In this document: one piece after another, positions 61,176 to 64,000 of the stretch
How positions within the stretch are numbered: the first letter of the stretch is position 1
Layout: each line of letters opens with the position of its first letter
Assembly: GCA_035533755.1 (NCBI GenBank)
Contig: DATLTC010000067.1
Location: forward strand, 1 to 64,000
Origin: Gemmatimonadaceae bacterium
Lineage (GTDB): Bacteria > Gemmatimonadota > Gemmatimonadetes > Gemmatimonadales > Gemmatimonadaceae
Reading direction: 5' to 3'
DNA: 64,000 nt
Translations under genes and position numbers: made by a program
Notes under the pieces: model-generated
The model's database searches: none
Seen by the model: the letters and a program-made list of their open reading frames with translations, nothing else
What the model was told of the DNA's origin: nothing

Positions 61176-63023
61176 ATGCACGAGATCCGCATCGGCGACC
61201 ACGGCATCATCGGCGACCTGCACACGGCGGCGCTGGTCGGCCTCGACGGCACGATCGACTGGTGGTGCACGCCGCGCTTCGATTCGCCGAGCATCTTTGC
61301 CGCGCTGCTCGACGCCGAACGCGGCGGACACTGGCGCATCGCGCCGGACGCCGGGCTCGCGCCGTGGACGGCCGGCCAGCGCTACGTGCCACGCACGAAT
61401 GTGCTGGTGACCACGTTCCAGTCGGACCAGGGCACCGTCGAGCTCACCGACTTCATGCCCGTGGGGCCGGCGCGCGGACCGGCCCCGGAGATCCACCGGC
61501 GCGTGCGGTGCGTGCGCGGCTCGGCCCGCATGGACGTGTCGTACGCGCCGCGGTTCGGCTACGCGCAACGACAACCCGTGTTCGTCCTTCGGCGCCACGG
61601 GCTCATGGCCTGGGATGGCTACGACGACGTGCTGTCGCTTTCGGGGCCCGCCGACGTCGAGTGGAACATGGACGGGCACACGGCGACGATGGCGCTCGAC
61701 CTGCGGGCCGGGATGTCGGCCTGGTTCGTCCTTCGGGCCGACGACGACGAGGTGCATCCCGTGAGGGACTACCGTCCGTCGCAGAAACTCGAGATGACCA
61801 AGCGCTGGTGGACGCAGTGGGCGTCGCAACTCGTGTACGACGGCCCCTACGGCGACGCGGTGGAGCGGAGTGCGCTGGCGCTCAAGCTCTGCTCGTACCA
61901 TCCGTCGGGGGCGATCGTGGCCGCGCCAACCACCTCGCTCCCGGAATCGCATGGTGGGCACCGCAACTGGGACTACCGTTACGCCTGGCTGCGCGACTCG
62001 GCGTTCGTGGTGTACGCGCTGGACCGGCTGGGATTCGACGGCGAGGTGGTGGCGTTTCTCGATTTCCTCAAGCGCGTGGCACGCCGCCGCACGAGCCAGC
62101 ACATCCAGATCATGTACGGCATCGACGGCCGGCGCGACCTGCCCGAGTCGACCCTCGCTCACTTGCGCGGCTACCACGGCGCGTCACCGGTCCGCATCGG
62201 CAATGCGGCGGCCACGCAGTTTCAGCTCGACGTGTACGGGGAGCTGCTCGAGACCGCGAGCATCTGGGCCCGCCATCACCCGCTGAGCGAGGGCCTGTGG
62301 AAGGTCCTGCGCGATCTCGTCGACTGGACGGCGCATCACTGGCGCGAACCGGATTTCAGCATCTGGGAGGCGCGGCAGGTACCCAAGCACTACGTGTACA
62401 GCAAGGTCATGGCGTGGACCGCGGTGGACCGCGGGATCAGCATCGCCCGGACGTGCGGACTCACCGCCGACGTCGACGGCTGGCGGAAGGCCGCCGACGA
62501 GATCCACGCCGACGTGCTGGAGCGCGGGTGGGATGCCGAACGGCAGACGTTCGTGCAGGCGTACGGCGAGCGCCAGCTCGACGCCGCGCTGCTCGTGATT
62601 CCTAAAGTGCGCTTCCTCCCCGCCGACGACCCCCGCGTGCGCAGCACGGTGCAGGCGGTGCGGCGCGAGTTGGGGGCGGGCGCGCCCGATCTGCTCTACC
62701 GCTATCGCTCGGAGGACGGACTGTCGGGCGACGAGGGCGCATTCATCGTCTGCTCGTTCTGGCTTGCCCAGGACCTGGCGCTTGGCGGAGATCTGGACGC
62801 CGGCGAGCAACTGTTCCGCGACCTGTTGCGGCGAGTGAACCACGTCGGCCTGATGGCCGAGGAGATCGATCCGCACACCGGAGAGCAGCTGGGCAACTTT
62901 CCACAGGCCCTGTCCCACGCCGCGCTTCTCAACACGGCATACATCCTCGAGCGCATGCGGGCCAGACTCGGCGCCGCGGCGCCGGTGCGTGACGCGCCAC
63001 CGGACCAGGGAACCATTGTCTGA
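61176..63023 (+). CDS. GH15 family glucoamylase/trehalase-like enzyme
   Basis: The 615-residue protein belongs to the bacterial GH15 group. It opens GDHGIIGDLHTAALVGLDGTIDWWC (family N-terminal beta-sandwich). The (alpha/alpha)6 barrel shows NWDYRYAWLRDSAF, EPDFSIWEARQ with the probable catalytic Glu, YSKVMAWTAVDRG and GLMAEEIDPHTGEQLGNFPQALSH with the second Glu. Members next to otsAB are either trehalases or malto-oligosaccharide glucoamylases. No signal peptide is seen. The close spacing to otsAB suggests control of trehalose or glucan levels in the same cell compartment. Confidence 0.9.
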   Translation: MHEIRIGDHGIIGDLHTAALVGLDGTIDWWCTPRFDSPSIFAALLDAERGGHWRIAPDAGLAPWTAGQRYVPRTNVLVTTFQSDQGTVELTDFMPVGPARGPAPEIHRRVRCVRGSARMDVSYAPRFGYAQRQPVFVLRRHGLMAWDGYDDVLSLSGPADVEWNMDGHTATMALDLRAGMSAWFVLRADDDEVHPVRDYRPSQKLEMTKRWWTQWASQLVYDGPYGDAVERSALALKLCSYHPSGAIVAAPTTSLPESHGGHRNWDYRYAWLRDSAFVVYALDRLGFDGEVVAFLDFLKRVARRRTSQHIQIMYGIDGRRDLPESTLAHLRGYHGASPVRIGNAAATQFQLDVYGELLETASIWARHHPLSEGLWKVLRDLVDWTAHHWREPDFSIWEARQVPKHYVYSKVMAWTAVDRGISIARTCGLTADVDGWRKAADEIHADVLERGWDAERQTFVQAYGERQLDAALLVIPKVRFLPADDPRVRSTVQAVRRELGAGAPDLLYRYRSEDGLSGDEGAFIVCSFWLAQDLALGGDLDAGEQLFRDLLRRVNHVGLMAEEIDPHTGEQLGNFPQALSHAALLNTAYILERMRARLGAAAPVRDAPPDQGTIV

Positions 63024-63119
63024 CGCCGGACTTTGCGTTATACCCGGTGAGCGGGATGAGCGTCCGCAGATGCATTTCCACTCCTCACCAGGCGCGGCGC
63101 GGCCGCGCGGAGCAGCACC

Positions 63120-64000
63120 ATGCGCAAGTGGAGCCGGCGGGACGTACTGAAAAGTGGCGTGATCGCCGCCGGCGGCGCGTTGCTCGGCGGCAAGGTGGGC
63201 CGGTTGGACGGAATGACGGTGGACGCCGATCCGCCGTTGTCGGTCTTGTCCTCCAACCCCCCTACCGCCCTACCGTCCTACCCCCCAAACACCCGCGACC
63301 GCCTGCTCCTCGACTTCGACTGGCGCTTTCACCTGGGGCACGCCAACGACCCAACGCAGGACTTCGGGTTCGGCGAGGGCGACGATGGCATCTTCGCCAA
63401 GACCGGCCGCATGTTCGCGCCGGCGCGCCCCAACTTCGACGCCAGCGCGTGGACCACCGTGGATCTGCCGCACGACTGGGCGGTGGAGCTGCCGTTCGTG
63501 GACGCGCCGACGCTCATGTCGCACGGGTTCAAGCCGCTCGGCCGCGACTACCCGGCCACGAGCATCGGATGGTATCGCAAGGTGTTCGCGATCCCGGCGG
63601 CCGACCAGGGGCGCCGGCTGTCGCTGGAGTTCGACGGCGTGTATCGCAACGCCATCGTCACGCTCAACGGGGCGTATCTCACCACCGCATTCAGCGGCTA
63701 CGCGCCGTTCCGCGTGGACATCACCGACTTCGCCAACGTCGGCGGCGACAACGTGCTCGTGGTGCGCGTGGACGCCACCGAGAACGAGGGCTGGTTCTAC
63801 GAGGGCGCGGGCATCTACCGGCACGTGTGGCTGGTGAAGACGCACCCGGTGCACGTGCCGCAGTGGGGCACGTACGTGACCAGCGACGTGAAGGGCGCGC
63901 GGGCGCGCGTGCGGCTGGAGACCGAGGTCGCCAACGAGAGCGACGCCGACGCGACCTGCCGCGTGGTGTCGCGCATCGTCGACGCGTCGGGCGCCGTGCG
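63120..64000 (+). CDS. Tat-exported GH2 beta-galactosidase-like protein, 5' part (cut by window edge)
   Basis: The ATG at 63120 opens MRKWSRRDVLKSGVIAAGG, a twin-arginine signal, and 293 codons remain open to the window edge. After a short Pro-rich linker come the GH2 sugar-binding domain features: LLLDFDWRFHLG, TTVDLPHDWAVE, ATSIGWYRKVF, LEFDGVYRNAIVTLNG and NEGWFYEGAGIYRHVWLV. The catalytic barrel lies beyond the edge. The linker (residues 47-56) is encoded by an array of the 8-nt repeat seen elsewhere. The product should act on beta-galactosides in the envelope or outside. Confidence 0.9.
   Translation, partial: MRKWSRRDVLKSGVIAAGGALLGGKVGRLDGMTVDADPPLSVLSSNPPTALPSYPPNTRDRLLLDFDWRFHLGHANDPTQDFGFGEGDDGIFAKTGRMFAPARPNFDASAWTTVDLPHDWAVELPFVDAPTLMSHGFKPLGRDYPATSIGWYRKVFAIPAADQGRRLSLEFDGVYRNAIVTLNGAYLTTAFSGYAPFRVDITDFANVGGDNVLVVRVDATENEGWFYEGAGIYRHVWLVKTHPVHVPQWGTYVTSDVKGARARVRLETEVANESDADATCRVVSRIVDASGAV
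63257..63286. repeat. 8-nt repeat array inside the GH2 coding sequence
   Basis: Three 8-nt units CCTACCGC, CCTACCGT and CCTACCCC at 63261-63284 are the complement of the GGTAGGAC-type unit and are flanked by C runs. They lie within codons 47-56 of the beta-galactosidase gene and encode a Pro/Thr/Ser linker just after the Tat signal. The unit length is not a multiple of three, so each copy is read in a different frame. Confidence 0.8.

Overview
The window is GC-rich, protein-dense bacterial DNA. A soil or freshwater member of the Gemmatimonadota is the most likely source. This is inferred from the gene mix: a SusC/SusD pair outside an obvious polysaccharide locus, secreted S9 and M28 peptidases with Gly/Arg-rich insertions, Pkn-type kinases, a fused E1 alpha-beta 2-oxoacid dehydrogenase and Tat-exported glycosidases. 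No rRNA, tRNA, CRISPR array, transposase or prophage gene was found.

Layout. 1-12.8 kb: the 5' part of a GH38 alpha-mannosidase (cut by the left edge), dedA, a Mn/Fe superoxide dismutase with a Gln where the first metal-ligand His is expected, then on the minus strand an S9 peptidase, pdxH, speA and a CPA2 antiporter (speA and antiporter overlap by 4 nt). A persulfide dioxygenase-rhodanese fusion, a small amidohydrolase-like remnant and an APC permease follow. 12.8-17.6 kb: a SusD/SusC outer-membrane uptake pair with a clear terminator.

18.2-39.7 kb is an aromatic amino acid catabolism supercluster. paaG-H-I-J-Y-Z form a chain in which every junction is a 4-nt start/stop overlap. paaA-B-C-D form a second block. 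A plus-strand E1 gene lies between the two blocks, next to a large imperfect palindrome. Beyond paaA come an enoyl-CoA hydratase, a Leu/Phe-type amino acid dehydrogenase, hmgA, hppD, two tandem paralogous Ser/Thr kinases and acetoacetyl-CoA synthetase. Read together, Phe could be deaminated to phenylpyruvate and decarboxylated to phenylacetyl-CoA, then enter the epoxide pathway. Tyr would go through homogentisate to fumarate and acetoacetate, which AacS activates. No paaK, paaE, maiA or fahA is present here.

39.8-49.9 kb: secreted M28 peptidase, FKBP isomerase lipoprotein, M30-like metallopeptidase lipoprotein, then a three-gene set (M20 hydrolase, N-acylamino acid racemase, GNAT) matching the known D- to L-amino acid conversion route, and a Tat-exported clan GH-D glycosidase. 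49.9-58.8 kb: a hybrid PAS histidine kinase and a cusCBA copper/silver efflux operon flanked by small Met/Cys-rich exported proteins. 58.9-64 kb: fused otsAB, a GH15 enzyme and the start of a Tat-exported GH2 beta-galactosidase.

Unexplained structure: an 8-nt repeat (GGTAGGAC) occurs in short arrays at three distant sites: upstream of the GH38 gene, in a long hairpin before aacS, and inside the GH2 coding sequence. A palindrome of about 224 nt lies at the paa/E1 junction.
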